Shown here: in pieces, positions 11,945-19,842 of the stretch
Numbering within the stretch: the stretch's first letter is position 1
How the letters are laid out: each line of letters begins with the position of its first letter
Source: JAVVHH01 sp963848035
Lineage (GTDB): Bacteria; Pseudomonadota; Alphaproteobacteria; Acetobacterales; Acetobacteraceae
Assembly: GCA_963848035.1 (NCBI GenBank)
Contig: CAWKCD010000001.1
Span: 3,224,001-3,288,000 of the forward strand
DNA: 64,000 nt
Direction: 5' to 3'
Notes under the pieces: generated by a model
Told to the model about the DNA's origin: nothing
The model's database searches: none
The model's input: only the letters and a program-made list of their open reading frames with translations
Program-made: the position numbers and the translations under genes

Positions 11945-13096
11945 ATGCACGATGTCGTTCTGCGCAATGGGCGGGTGGTGGATCCCGGGCAGGGGCGGGA
12001 CGAGATCGCGGATGTCGCGTTCGCGGATGGCAAGGTGGCGGAGATCGGCGCCGGGCTACGCGGGCGGCGCGAGCGGGATGTTTCCGGCTGCGTGGTGATG
12101 CCGGGAAACATCGACTTCCATACGCATGTGTATTGGGGCGGGACGTCGATCAGCATCGACGCGGACCAGTTGGCGCGGCGGTGCGGGACGACGACGTGGC
12201 TCGACGTGGGGACGGCGGGGCCGGGGAATTTCGCGGGGTTCCGCAAGCATGTGATCGAGCCGAGCCAGACCCGGATCCTGGCGTATCTGCATGTGAGCCA
12301 CGCGGGGATCTTCGCGTTCTCGCACACGGTGATGGTGGGCGAGAGCTTGGACCTGCGGCTGATGGACACGGCGGAGTGCGCGCGGGTGGCGCGGGAGCAT
12401 CCGGACGTGATCAAGGGGATCAAGGTTCGGATCGGGGCCAATACGAGCGGGGTGAACGGGATCTCGCCGCTGTATCACGCGATCGAGGCGGCGGATCGGG
12501 CGGGGCTGCCGGTGATGTGCCATATCGACCGGCCGCCGCCGCGTTATGTCGATGTGCTGGCGGAGCTGCGGCCGGGCGATACGCTGACGCATTGTTTCAA
12601 GCCGTTCCCGAATGCGCCGGTCTATGCGGATGGGCGGGTGAAGGAGGCTTGTTGGGCGGCGCGGGAGAAGGGCGTGGTGTTCGATATCGGGCACGGCGCC
12701 GGGTCGTTCGATTTCGGGGTGGCGGAGGCGATGCTGGCGGCGGGGTTCCCGCCGGATATCATCAGCTCGGACGTGCATGTGCTGTGCGTGGACGGGCCGG
12801 CTTATGACAACATGGAAACGATGAGCAAGTTCCTGCATCTGGGGATGCCGCTCGCGGACATCGTGCGGGCGGTGACGGTGACGCCGGCGAAGGTGCTGGG
12901 GCGGGCGGATCTGGGGGATCTGTCGGTGGGGAGCACGGGGGATGCGACGGTGATGCGGATCGCGGAGGGGCGGTGCGTGTTCACGGATTCCGTGGGTCAG
13001 ATGCGGGAGGGGCGGCAGAAGTTCGCGTTGGACAGCATGGTGGTGGGTGGGGCGCTTTGGCATGAGGCGGGTGCGCGGGAGATGGCGGCGGAGTAG
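11945..13096 (+). CDS. Amidohydrolase/deacetylase family metallohydrolase (dihydroorotase-like)
   Basis: 383-aa cyclic amidohydrolase superfamily member. DVVLRNGRVVDPGQGRDEIA opens the composite beta-sandwich, and MPGNIDFHTHVYWGG contains the HxH metal site. KGIKVRIGANTSG holds the lysine normally carbamylated, VMCHIDRPPP and THCFKPFPNAP give further His ligands, and ISSDVHVLC the catalytic Asp. This matches the amidohydrolase/deacetylase group related to dihydroorotase; the physiological substrate is unknown. ATG 11945 is chosen over GTG 11936 because AGGGAG lies 8 bases upstream. The 3' end is overlapped tail-to-tail by the CWC gene. Confidence 0.85.
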   Translation: MHDVVLRNGRVVDPGQGRDEIADVAFADGKVAEIGAGLRGRRERDVSGCVVMPGNIDFHTHVYWGGTSISIDADQLARRCGTTTWLDVGTAGPGNFAGFRKHVIEPSQTRILAYLHVSHAGIFAFSHTVMVGESLDLRLMDTAECARVAREHPDVIKGIKVRIGANTSGVNGISPLYHAIEAADRAGLPVMCHIDRPPPRYVDVLAELRPGDTLTHCFKPFPNAPVYADGRVKEACWAAREKGVVFDIGHGAGSFDFGVAEAMLAAGFPPDIISSDVHVLCVDGPAYDNMETMSKFLHLGMPLADIVRAVTVTPAKVLGRADLGDLSVGSTGDATVMRIAEGRCVFTDSVGQMREGRQKFALDSMVVGGALWHEAGAREMAAE

Positions 13097-13235
13097 CCAG
13101 GCAGGCGGGGCAGCGGCAGTCGGCGGTGGCGTCTTCGATGGGGGCGGGCGGATAGGCGGCGCACCAGCAGGGGGTTTCGGCCGTCGCGTTGCAGGTGAAG
13201 CGGGCGCCGCAGCGGGCGCAGGTTTTCTCGGTCAC
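12981..13235 (-). CDS. Cysteine-rich CWC family protein
   Basis: 84-aa protein; the first half, KTCARCGARFTCN, TPCWCAAYPP and CRCPACLA, contains paired cysteines in the pattern of the Cys-rich CWC family, probably a zinc-binding fold. The rest is proline-rich and may be little structured. It starts with GTG overlapping the stop of the HdeD gene by 4 bp (GTGA), so it is probably translated by coupling. Its 3' half runs 116 bp into the end of the convergent metallohydrolase gene. Function unknown. Confidence 0.65.
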   Translation of the reverse strand: MTEKTCARCGARFTCNATAETPCWCAAYPPAPIEDATADCRCPACLATPPPSPAHPPHAKAPHPPPCCPTRTSAAPPASDPRNP

Positions 13236-13780
13236 GCGACGTGGCGGGCGCGGAGGCGGAAGGCCAGGACCAGCATCGTGAGGCCGAAGACCAGGGCGTA
13301 GATGCCGAGCCACCAGGTGAGGACGATGGCGCCGGTCATGGGGGCGGCGACGAGGATGACGCCCCAGATCAGGGAGATCACGCCGCCGAGGCCGAGCCAG
13401 AAGCGGCCGTGGGCGCCGTGCAGGCGGAAGCTGCTGACGAGCATGAGAGCGCCGGTGATGAGCGCCCAGGCGGCGACGATGAGGACGGCGGCCAGGATGC
13501 CGACGCCGGGCAGGGTCCAGAGAATGGCGCCCATGGCGAGGTCGAGGATGCCTTCGAGGAGCAGCATGCCCCAGCGCTCGTGATGTTCTGCGGCGCGGAT
13601 GGCGGCGACGATGGCGAAGACGCCGTCGACGATGAGGTAGGCGGAGAACAGCCAGGTCAGGGTGAGCATCGCGGCGGCGGGGGTGATGATCGCGACGAGG
13701 CCGAAGAGGATTCCGGCGGCGCCGCGGATGGCCAGGGCCCACCAGTTGCGGGCGAGCGAGGCGCTCAGGATCTCGTTCAT
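13232..13780 (-). CDS. HdeD family acid-resistance-type membrane protein
   Basis: 182-aa inner-membrane protein with six predicted helices, starting MNEILSASLARNWWALAIRG and containing AAGILFGLVAIITPAAAML and GGVISLIWGVILVAAPMTG. The repeated W-x-L-x-I-R-G / L-G-I-x-x-I-x-x-G pattern is typical of HdeD/DUF308 proteins, first described in E. coli acid resistance. The actual role is not established for most members. Overlaps the CWC gene at its 3' end. Confidence 0.85.
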   Translation of the reverse strand: MNEILSASLARNWWALAIRGAAGILFGLVAIITPAAAMLTLTWLFSAYLIVDGVFAIVAAIRAAEHHERWGMLLLEGILDLAMGAILWTLPGVGILAAVLIVAAWALITGALMLVSSFRLHGAHGRFWLGLGGVISLIWGVILVAAPMTGAIVLTWWLGIYALVFGLTMLVLAFRLRARHVA

Positions 13781-13877
13781 GAGACGACCTTTCGGAAGGG
13801 ATGCGTAGGCATAACACGCCGGGGGGTGGTGGGCTTTGCGGTCGATCAAATGGTCCAGGACGTCCGTGGTGGCGGGG

Positions 13878-14294
13878 TCAGTCGCCGAGGAGGTGGAGGA
13901 CGATCTCGCGCCGATGGGGGGCGCGGCGGTGTTCGAAGAGGTAGATGCCCTGCCAGGTGCCGAGGACAGGGCGGCCGCGGTCGATGGGGATCGAGAGCTG
14001 GGTCTGGGTGAGCATGGTGCGCAGGTGGGCGGGCATGTCGTCCGGGCCCTCGTCGTCATGGATATACGAGGTGGTTTCCGGAGCGATCTGCTCGAAGAAC
14101 TCGAGGATATCCTGGCCGACGGCGGGGTCGGCATTCTCCTGGACGGTGAGGGAGGCGGAGGTGTGGCGGCACCAGAGGGTGAGCAGGCCGGTGGTGATGG
14201 ATTGGCCGGAGACCCAGGCGACGATCTCGCGGGTGATCGGGACGAGCGACTTACCGCTCGTCCGGACCTCAAGCGTGTGGAGCGCCTGCCTCAT
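13878..14294 (-). CDS. YjbQ family secondary thiamine-phosphate synthase-like protein
   Basis: 138-aa single-domain UPF0047/YjbQ protein. The conserved block WCRHTSASLTVQENADPAV and the late GRPVLGTWQGIYLFEHR are present; family members show weak thiamine-phosphate synthase activity but their true role is uncertain. Starts MRQALHTLEV at the ATG that overlaps the stop of the polysaccharide deacetylase gene by 4 bp (ATGA), so the two form a coupled pair. Confidence 0.88.
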   Translation of the reverse strand: MRQALHTLEVRTSGKSLVPITREIVAWVSGQSITTGLLTLWCRHTSASLTVQENADPAVGQDILEFFEQIAPETTSYIHDDEGPDDMPAHLRTMLTQTQLSIPIDRGRPVLGTWQGIYLFEHRRAPHRREIVLHLLGD

Positions 14295-15199
14295 GCCGCG
14301 GCGTTTTGCTTGCACCAGGTGGCGACCTGCTCGTGGGTGGCGAACCAGATGTCGCCTTTGGATTTCGCGTGGGCGATGAGTTGTTCAAGGACCTTCAGGC
14401 GGGAGCGGTGGCCGGAGATGTGAGGGTGGAGGGTGAGCAGGAAGAGGCCGCGCTCGTCCCAGGCGCCGTCGAACTCGCTGATGAAGATTTCGAGGACCGA
14501 GCTGGGCGGCGTGTAGGGGCGCAGGCCGCTGAAGCGGACGAAGTTCCAGTAGACGGCGTCGTCGCGGATCCATTCCGGGGGCAGTTCGATCACGCCGGTG
14601 GGCTCGCCGTCGGCCAGGAGTTCGTAGGGGTCGTCGTCGGCCATCAGCGAGCTGTCGTAGAGCAGGCCGAGTTCGCGGATGATCCCCATGGTGTCGACCG
14701 AGAAGTCCCAGCTCGCGGTGCGCATGCCGACCGGGCGGCGGCCGGCGATCTTCTCCAGCGTGTCGGCGGCGCGGAGGGTGAGGTCGCGCTCGACGCCTTG
14801 GGGCAGGCGGGTGTTGGCTTCGTGGATCCAGGAGTGGATGCCGATCTCGTGGCCCTCGGCGGCGATTGCGCGGACTTCGTCCGGGTAGAGCAGGGCGGAG
14901 ACGGCGGGGTAGAAGAAGCTGGCGGGGACGCTCTCGCGCTCGAGCAGGCGGCGGATGCGGGGGATGGCGGCGCGGCTGCCGTATTCGCCCTGGCTGAGGC
15001 GCATGGGGCTCTCGTCGGCGTCGCGCAGCGGGATGGTGTCGTGGTCGGCGTCGAAGGAGACGGCGAAGGCGCAGCGGGCGCCATTGGGCCAGGATTTGGG
15101 GGCGAGGGAGCGGCCGGCGCGGGCGCGGCCGACGATCTTGCGCCAGACGGGTTCGGGCCAGTCCCAGGGTTCGCCGGCGGGATGCTTGGTTTCGCTCAT
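14291..15199 (-). CDS. Polysaccharide deacetylase family protein (NodB homology)
   Basis: 302-aa carbohydrate-esterase-4-type hydrolase without an obvious signal peptide. The NodB core is visible: AFAVSFDADHD (catalytic and metal Asp), GHEIGIHSWIHEANT (HxxxH metal ligands), RTASWDFSV and LTLHPHISGHRSRL. This cytoplasmic subgroup includes allantoinase-like and peptidoglycan deacetylase-like enzymes that hydrolyse C-N bonds other than cyclic imides; substrate unknown. Coupled to the YjbQ gene by a 4-bp overlap and 51 bp from hisE start region on the opposite side. Confidence 0.83.
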   Translation of the reverse strand: MSETKHPAGEPWDWPEPVWRKIVGRARAGRSLAPKSWPNGARCAFAVSFDADHDTIPLRDADESPMRLSQGEYGSRAAIPRIRRLLERESVPASFFYPAVSALLYPDEVRAIAAEGHEIGIHSWIHEANTRLPQGVERDLTLRAADTLEKIAGRRPVGMRTASWDFSVDTMGIIRELGLLYDSSLMADDDPYELLADGEPTGVIELPPEWIRDDAVYWNFVRFSGLRPYTPPSSVLEIFISEFDGAWDERGLFLLTLHPHISGHRSRLKVLEQLIAHAKSKGDIWFATHEQVATWCKQNAAA

Positions 15200-15250
15200 A
15201 GGGGTCTCCTTTGCCGGGTTAGCGTAGGAGGCCAGGAGCGGGTTCGCTAG

Positions 15251-15706
15251 TTAGGGGATCTTCTGGGTGCCGATACCGCGCGAGGCCTTTTCGGCAACGC
15301 CGCTCATGGCTTCGCGGCGGGTGAGCTCGGCCCAGACTTCGGCGGGCGCGACGCCGGAGGCCACCCAGAGGACGATCAGATGGTAGAGCACGTCGGCACT
15401 CTCGGCGACGAGGGCGTCCGGGTTGTTGGCGACGGCTTCGATCAGGCACTCGACCGCTTCTTCGCCGAATTTCTGCGCGACCTTGGCGGTGCCGCGGGAG
15501 AGCAGGCGCGCGGAGTGGCTGGTCTCGGGGCTGGCGTTGCGGCGGCTCAGGACAGTGGTCCAGAGCCGGTCGAGGATCTCGCCGCCGCCGCCGACCGGAG
15601 GCGGCGCCTTGGCCGTCATGCCCAGCGCGGCGGCCTTCACCTTCTTGGCGATCGGCTTGGCGTTCAGTTTCCGGCTGATGGATTTGAGCTTGGGCGGCTT
15701 GCTCAT
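15251..15706 (-). CDS. hisE: Phosphoribosyl-ATP diphosphatase HisE with basic N-terminal extension
   Basis: 151-aa enzyme of the second step of histidine synthesis. The MazG-like core is clear: KFGEEAVECLIEAVAN and ESADVLYHLIVLWVASGV. The first about 50 residues are a Lys-rich extension (SISRKLNAKPIAKKVKAAAL) not found in typical 105-110-aa HisE; its role is unknown, and a downstream start is possible though no better ribosome site is seen. Its ATG overlaps the hisF stop by 4 bp. Last gene of the his operon. Confidence 0.92.
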   Translation of the reverse strand: MSKPPKLKSISRKLNAKPIAKKVKAAALGMTAKAPPPVGGGGEILDRLWTTVLSRRNASPETSHSARLLSRGTAKVAQKFGEEAVECLIEAVANNPDALVAESADVLYHLIVLWVASGVAPAEVWAELTRREAMSGVAEKASRGIGTQKIP

Positions 15707-16476
15707 GCGGCCATGCGCCGGGGCTGGCGGACCGGGAGGCCGGCGTGGTCCAGCGTTTGCTTGACCTGATCGATGGTGAAGGTGCCGAAGTGGAACACGC
15801 TGGCGGCCAGCAGGCCCGTCGCGCCGGCTTCGGCGCCGGTCACGAAATGATCGAGTGTGCCGACGCCGCCGGAGGCGACCACGGGGAGGCGGACGGCGCC
15901 ACAGACGGCGCGCAGCAGGTCGAGGTCGAAGCCCTGGCCGGTGCCGTCGCGATCCATGGAAGTGAGCAGGATCTCGCCGGCGCCGAGGCTGGCGACGTGG
16001 CGGCACCAGTCGACGGCGTCGAGGCCGGTGCCCTTGCGGCCGCCATGGGTGAACACCTCCCAGTGTCCGGGCGCGCTGGCGCGGGCGTCCACGGCGACGA
16101 CGACGCATTGGCTGCCGAATTTCTCGGCGGCTTCACGGACGAAGTCTGGGCGGGAGACGGCGGCGGAATTCATGCTGCATTTATCGGCGCCGGCGAGCAG
16201 GAGTTTCCGCATGTCGTCCGTCGTCCGGACGCCGCCGCCGACGGTGAGCGGCAGGAAGATGCGCTCGGCGGTGCGGGAGACGACGTCGAGGATGGTGTCG
16301 CGGTTCTCGTGGCTGGCGGTGATGTCGAGGAAGGTCAGCTCGTCGGCGCCAGCGGCGTCATAGACCGCGGCCTGCTCGACCGGGTCGCCGGCGTCACGCA
16401 GGTTGACGAAGTTGACCCCTTTGACGACCCGGCCGTCCTTGACGTCGAGACACGGAATGACCCGCAATTTCAGCAT
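15703..16476 (-). CDS. hisF: Imidazole glycerol phosphate synthase cyclase subunit HisF
   Basis: 257-aa TIM barrel that, with HisH, converts PRFAR to imidazole glycerol phosphate and AICAR. Starts LRVIPCLDVKDGRVVKGVNF with the catalytic Asp11-equivalent, and has ADELTFLDITAS, LTVGGGVRTTDDMRKLL and LLTSMDRDGTGQGFD with the second catalytic Asp. Length is normal. Sits 53 bp after hisA and overlaps hisE by 4 bp. Confidence 0.97.
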   Translation of the reverse strand: MLKLRVIPCLDVKDGRVVKGVNFVNLRDAGDPVEQAAVYDAAGADELTFLDITASHENRDTILDVVSRTAERIFLPLTVGGGVRTTDDMRKLLLAGADKCSMNSAAVSRPDFVREAAEKFGSQCVVVAVDARASAPGHWEVFTHGGRKGTGLDAVDWCRHVASLGAGEILLTSMDRDGTGQGFDLDLLRAVCGAVRLPVVASGGVGTLDHFVTGAEAGATGLLAASVFHFGTFTIDQVKQTLDHAGLPVRQPRRMAA

Positions 16477-16529
16477 GGGTCCGTCTTAGGTTTGTCGAAG
16501 TTCGGGCGCAAGCGATTCGACTGGAGCGT

Positions 16530-17301
16530 TCAGTTGCGGGCCTCGACAACTTCAACATTCGTCGATGAACTTGCCAGTATTGCGAGCGCGTCGCGTAAAT
16601 CAACCCGGCCGTCATACAGCGCGCGACCGACGATGACGCCATCGATCGTGCCGGTGGCGGTTCGAGCGGCGTCGGCGAGGGCGCGGATATGCGTCGATCG
16701 AGCCGACGCCGCCGCTGGCGATGACCGGGGTCCGCAGCCGGTCGGCAAGCGCGACGGTGGCGTCGAGGTTGAGGCCGGCGAGCATGCCGTCGCGGCCGAT
16801 GTCGGTGTAGATGATGGCCGACACGCCGCTGTCTTCGAAGCGGAGCGCGAGATCGAGGGCGGCGATACCGGAGCTTTCGGCCCAGCCTTCGGTGGCGACG
16901 ATGCCGTCGCGGGCGTCGATGCCGACGGCGATGCGGCCGGGGAAGTCGCGGCAGGCGTCGCGGACGAGCGCCGGGTTCTTGACGGCGGCGCTGCCGAGGA
17001 TGACCCGGGCGATGCCGGCCTCGAGCCAGCGGGCGATGCCGGCCATGTCACGGATGCCGCCGCCGAGTTGGACGGGGACGCGGGCGGCGGCGAGGATGGC
17101 GGCGACGGCGGACGCGTTGACGGGCTTGCCGGCGAAGGCGCCGTTGAGGTCGACGACGTGGAGCCATTCGCAACCGGCTTCCTGCCAGGCGCGGGCTTGG
17201 GCGGCGGGGTCGTCGGAGTAGATAGTGGCCTGGTCCATGTCGCCGCGGCGGAGGCGGACGCAGGCGCCGTCCTTGAGGTCGATGGCGGGGTAGAGGATCA
17301 C
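16530..17301 (-). pseudogene. hisA: HisA (ProFAR isomerase), disrupted by one-base insertion in this sequence
   Basis: Isomerase of the fourth histidine step. From the GTG at 17301 the frame reads ILYPAIDLKDGACVRL through PVQLGGGIRDMAG, IIYTDIGRDGMLAGLNLDA and VIASGGVGSIDA; the remaining C-terminus HIRALADAARTATG then GVIVGRALYDGRVDL lies in another minus-strand frame down to 16530. Removing one base near 16690-16694 restores a continuous protein of about 256 aa, the normal HisA length. The flanking his genes are intact and hisA is normally essential for histidine synthesis, so a sequencing or assembly insertion is more likely than a true null; real loss is possible. The GTG start overlaps the GNAT stop by 4 bp. 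Confidence 0.88.
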
Positions 17302-17846
17302 AGCTTCGGCTCTTCCTGGAGGGTCTTCATGTAGAAGAAGCCGCGGACGGTGTGCCGGCCGACGCGGGCGTAGCAGGGGTGTTCGCCCCAGCGCTGATAG
17401 TCGAGGCCTTCGTAGAGGCGGATCGCGGCGGTCTGGGTCTCGCGGACGTCGAGGTTGAGGACTTGGTAGCCGAGGGCGCGGGCGCCTTCCTCGACTCGCC
17501 GGGTCAGCATGCGGGCGAGGCCGTGGCCGCGGGCGTAGGGGGCGATGAAGGCGTGCATGAGGGTGGCGGAGAAAGCCTGCGCCTCGTTGTTGCGGGGCGG
17601 GCGGACGAGTTGGGCCGAGCCCACGATGAGGCCGTCGAGGCGGGCGACGTAGAGCTGGCGCTCGGGGACGAGGAGGACGCCGCGGAAATAGCTCTCGAGC
17701 GCGAGGCGGCCGGGGGATTTGACCCAGCCGAAGCCGCCGCCCTCGATGATGGCGGCATCGGCGGCTTCGCAGAGTTGCTGCAGATCGTCGTCGGGGAGGT
17801 CGGCGATGCGCTCGACGGCGAGGCTGTGGGTGAGGTGACCGGTCAC
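17298..17846 (-). CDS. GNAT family N-acetyltransferase within the his operon
   Basis: 182-aa acetyltransferase. The acetyl-CoA-binding region is FIAPYARGHGLARMLTRRVEEG (quoted in part: YARGHGLARML), followed by ALGYQVLNLDVRETQTAAIR and LYEGLDYQRWGEHP, the usual beta4-alpha3-beta5 pattern. Starts with GTG overlapping the hisH stop by 4 bp and its own stop overlaps the hisA GTG by 4 bp, so it is translationally locked between two his genes. Substrate unknown; a role in histidine metabolism is suggested only by context. Confidence 0.85.
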   Translation of the reverse strand: MTGHLTHSLAVERIADLPDDDLQQLCEAADAAIIEGGGFGWVKSPGRLALESYFRGVLLVPERQLYVARLDGLIVGSAQLVRPPRNNEAQAFSATLMHAFIAPYARGHGLARMLTRRVEEGARALGYQVLNLDVRETQTAAIRLYEGLDYQRWGEHPCYARVGRHTVRGFFYMKTLQEEPKL

Positions 17847-18484
17847 GCGGGCGACCAGCGGAGGAAGTTGGCGAGGATGCGCAGGCCGACGGCCTGGCTC
17901 TTCTCGACGTGGAACTGGGTGCCGGCGCGGTTGCCGGACGCGACGATAGCGGGGATGGCGCCGCCGTAATCGGTGGTGGCGAGTTGTTCGTCGTCGCGGC
18001 CGCCGCGCAGCGCGTAGCTGTGGACGAAGTAGGTGTGGTCGCCGGGCTGGAGGCCATCGAGGAGGGGGTGGGCGCCGGGTTCGAAGTCGAGCGCGTTCCA
18101 GCCCATTTGCGGCAGGCGGAGCCCGGCGGCCGGCATTTCGGCAACTTCCCCCTGGATCCAGCCGAACCCAGGGGTCTCCAGATGTTCGAGGCCGCGCTCG
18201 GCCATGAGTTGCATGCCGACGCAGATGCCGAGGAAGGGACGGCCGGCGCTGACGGCGTGTTCGATGGCATGGCGCAGGCCGGGGATGGCGGCCAGGCCGT
18301 TGGCACAATCATGGAAGGCGCCTTGGCCGGGCAGGACGATGCGGTCGGCCTTGGCGACGCTGTCGGGGTCGGCGGTGATCAGGATCTCGGCGTCGATCTC
18401 GGCGGTTTCGGCGGCGACGGCGAGGGCGCGGGAGGCGGAGGCGAGATTGCCGCTGCCGTAGTCGACCACGGCGACGCGCATCAT
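17843..18484 (-). CDS. hisH: Imidazole glycerol phosphate synthase glutaminase subunit HisH
   Basis: 213-aa class-I glutamine amidotransferase that feeds ammonia to HisF. AVVDYGSGNLASASRAL opens the protein; the nucleophile Cys is in FLGICVGMQLMAERG, and HTYFVHSYALRG with GTQFHVEKSQAVGL give the oxyanion and His-Glu parts. The start MM at 18484 is taken because its ATG overlaps the DUF2628 stop (ATGA). Confidence 0.96.
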   Translation of the reverse strand: MMRVAVVDYGSGNLASASRALAVAAETAEIDAEILITADPDSVAKADRIVLPGQGAFHDCANGLAAIPGLRHAIEHAVSAGRPFLGICVGMQLMAERGLEHLETPGFGWIQGEVAEMPAAGLRLPQMGWNALDFEPGAHPLLDGLQPGDHTYFVHSYALRGGRDDEQLATTDYGGAIPAIVASGNRAGTQFHVEKSQAVGLRILANFLRWSPA

Positions 18485-18852
18485 GAGACGCGTCCTTGGG
18501 CGGTCTCGATCAGGTCGGCGCGGGCGGCGTAGAGGCGGGCGAGGGCGGAATCCTGGTCGCCGGCGGCGACGACATGGGCGAACGCATAGCCGTTGCGACC
18601 GAGGGACCAGCGGACCATGTCGCGCCCGGTCAGGCCGATAATCAGGGCAAGGCCGAAGGAGAGCGGGCCGAGCAGGGCAGTGGGCGCGAGCGCGAAAATC
18701 CAGACGAAGGCGGCGAGCGTGAAGATGGCGGGGATCCAGGCGCGGTGGGCCAGCAGCCAGAGCGGGCCGAACAGGAAGCCGGCGAGGGTGAAGCCTTCGC
18801 GGACGAGGATCGGTTCGCGGGCGGGGCGGAGATGGGCGGTGTAGATCCTCAT
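18481..18852 (-). CDS. DUF2628 family small membrane protein
   Basis: 123-aa protein with two to three hydrophobic helices: FTLAGFLFGPLWLLAHRAW, IPAIFTLAAFVWIFALAP and LLGPLSFGLALIIGLTG. It matches the DUF2628 pattern, commonly encoded between hisB and hisH in Rhodospirillales-type genomes. Function unknown. It overlaps hisB at the 5' side and hisH at the 3' side by 4 bp each, so its expression is tied to histidine synthesis. Confidence 0.82.
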   Translation of the reverse strand: MRIYTAHLRPAREPILVREGFTLAGFLFGPLWLLAHRAWIPAIFTLAAFVWIFALAPTALLGPLSFGLALIIGLTGRDMVRWSLGRNGYAFAHVVAAGDQDSALARLYAARADLIETAQGRVS

Positions 18853-19448
18853 AGGGATCCCTTCGTCGAGGGGATGGCGCCGGTTGCACGCGGGTCCGGC
18901 TCGGTGGCTTCCCGCAGCGCGCGGGCCGTGGCCTTGAAGCAGGCTTCGGCGACGTGGTGCGCGTTGTGGCCGGCGCGTTGGGCGAGATGGAGGGTCATGA
19001 GGGCGTTGGTGGCGAGGGCGCGGAAGAACTCCTCGAAGAGCTCGGTATCCATCTCGCCGATCTTGTCGCGCTCGAAGGCGACGGACCAGACGAGCAGACC
19101 GCGGCCGGAGAGGTCGATGGCGGCGTCGACGAGGGCCTCGTCCATGGGGATGGAGGCATGGCCGTAGCGGCGGATGCCGCGCTTGTCGCCGAGGGCTTCG
19201 CGTAGGGCCTGGCCGATGACGATGCCGACGTCCTCGGTGGTGTGATGGAAGTCGATGTGGAGGTCGCCTGCGGCCTCGATGTCGAGGTCGATCATCGAGT
19301 GGCGGGCGAGGGCGGTGAGCATGTGGTCGAGGAAGCCGATGCCGGTGGCGATACGCGCTTGGCCGGTGCCGTCGAGGTCGAGGCGGACGGTGATCCGGGT
19401 CTCGGCGGTGTTGCGGGTGATTTCGGCCGTGCGGGGCATGGCGGTCAC
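18849..19448 (-). CDS. hisB: Imidazoleglycerol-phosphate dehydratase HisB
   Basis: 199-aa monofunctional dehydratase of the histidine pathway. The two conserved metal-binding stretches are visible: GFLDHMLTALARHSMIDL with DLHIDFHHTTEDVGIVIG, and MTLHLAQRAGHNAHHVAEA. First gene of the his operon; the 112 bases upstream to the DUF427 stop hold its promoter and one copy of the dispersed REP-like repeat. A few residues at the N-terminus are uncertain because a second ATG lies at MPRTAEI. Confidence 0.97.
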   Translation of the reverse strand: MTAMPRTAEITRNTAETRITVRLDLDGTGQARIATGIGFLDHMLTALARHSMIDLDIEAAGDLHIDFHHTTEDVGIVIGQALREALGDKRGIRRYGHASIPMDEALVDAAIDLSGRGLLVWSVAFERDKIGEMDTELFEEFFRALATNALMTLHLAQRAGHNAHHVAEACFKATARALREATEPDPRATGAIPSTKGSL

Positions 19449-19494
19449 GTAGCTTAAACTTACGTTAGGCGCAAAGTTGCCGGGGTCGCCGAGT

Positions 19495-19560
19495 CAGGGC
19501 GGCACGAACCCGTCGCGCCGCCCTGGATTGCCGCCTCGCCTCGCTCCTCGCGATGACGAG
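19495..19560 (+). repeat. REP-like dispersed repeat, copy 1
   Basis: Intergenic copy between hisB and DUF427. Core TCGCTCCTCGCGATGACG ends at 19558. Upstream, CAGGGCGGC (19495-19503) pairs with GCCGCCCTG (19517-19525), a 9-bp stem. One of six related copies in the window, all in the same orientation. Confidence 0.75.
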
Positions 19561-19842
19561 CTAGGGGGAGACTTGGACGCCCTTCCAGAAGGCGATGCGG
19601 TCGGTGATGTTGGCGGCCGCTTGCTTGGGTTCGGGGTAGTACCAGACCGCGTTTTCGTTGCGCTTTCCGTCAACTTCCAGCGAGTAGTAGTGAGCGGTGC
19701 CCTTCCAGGGGCAGACGCTGGTGTGGGTGCTGGGTTGGACGACGGATTTGTCGAGGCTGGCAGAGGGGAAGTAGGCGTTCCCCTCCACGGTGACGATGTC
19801 GTCGCTCTGGGCGATGACCTTGCCGTTCCAGACTGCTTTCAT
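19561..19842 (-). CDS. DUF427 domain-containing protein
   Basis: 93-aa single-domain protein: MKAVWNGKVIAQSDDIVTVE, then GNAYFPSASLDK, CPWKGTAHYYSLEVDG and AVWYYPEPKQAA, the conserved DUF427 pattern (C-PWKG-A-Y). Function unknown. ATG overlaps the clpA stop by 4 bp (ATGA), so it is coupled to clpA. Confidence 0.88.
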   Translation of the reverse strand: MKAVWNGKVIAQSDDIVTVEGNAYFPSASLDKSVVQPSTHTSVCPWKGTAHYYSLEVDGKRNENAVWYYPEPKQAAANITDRIAFWKGVQVSP

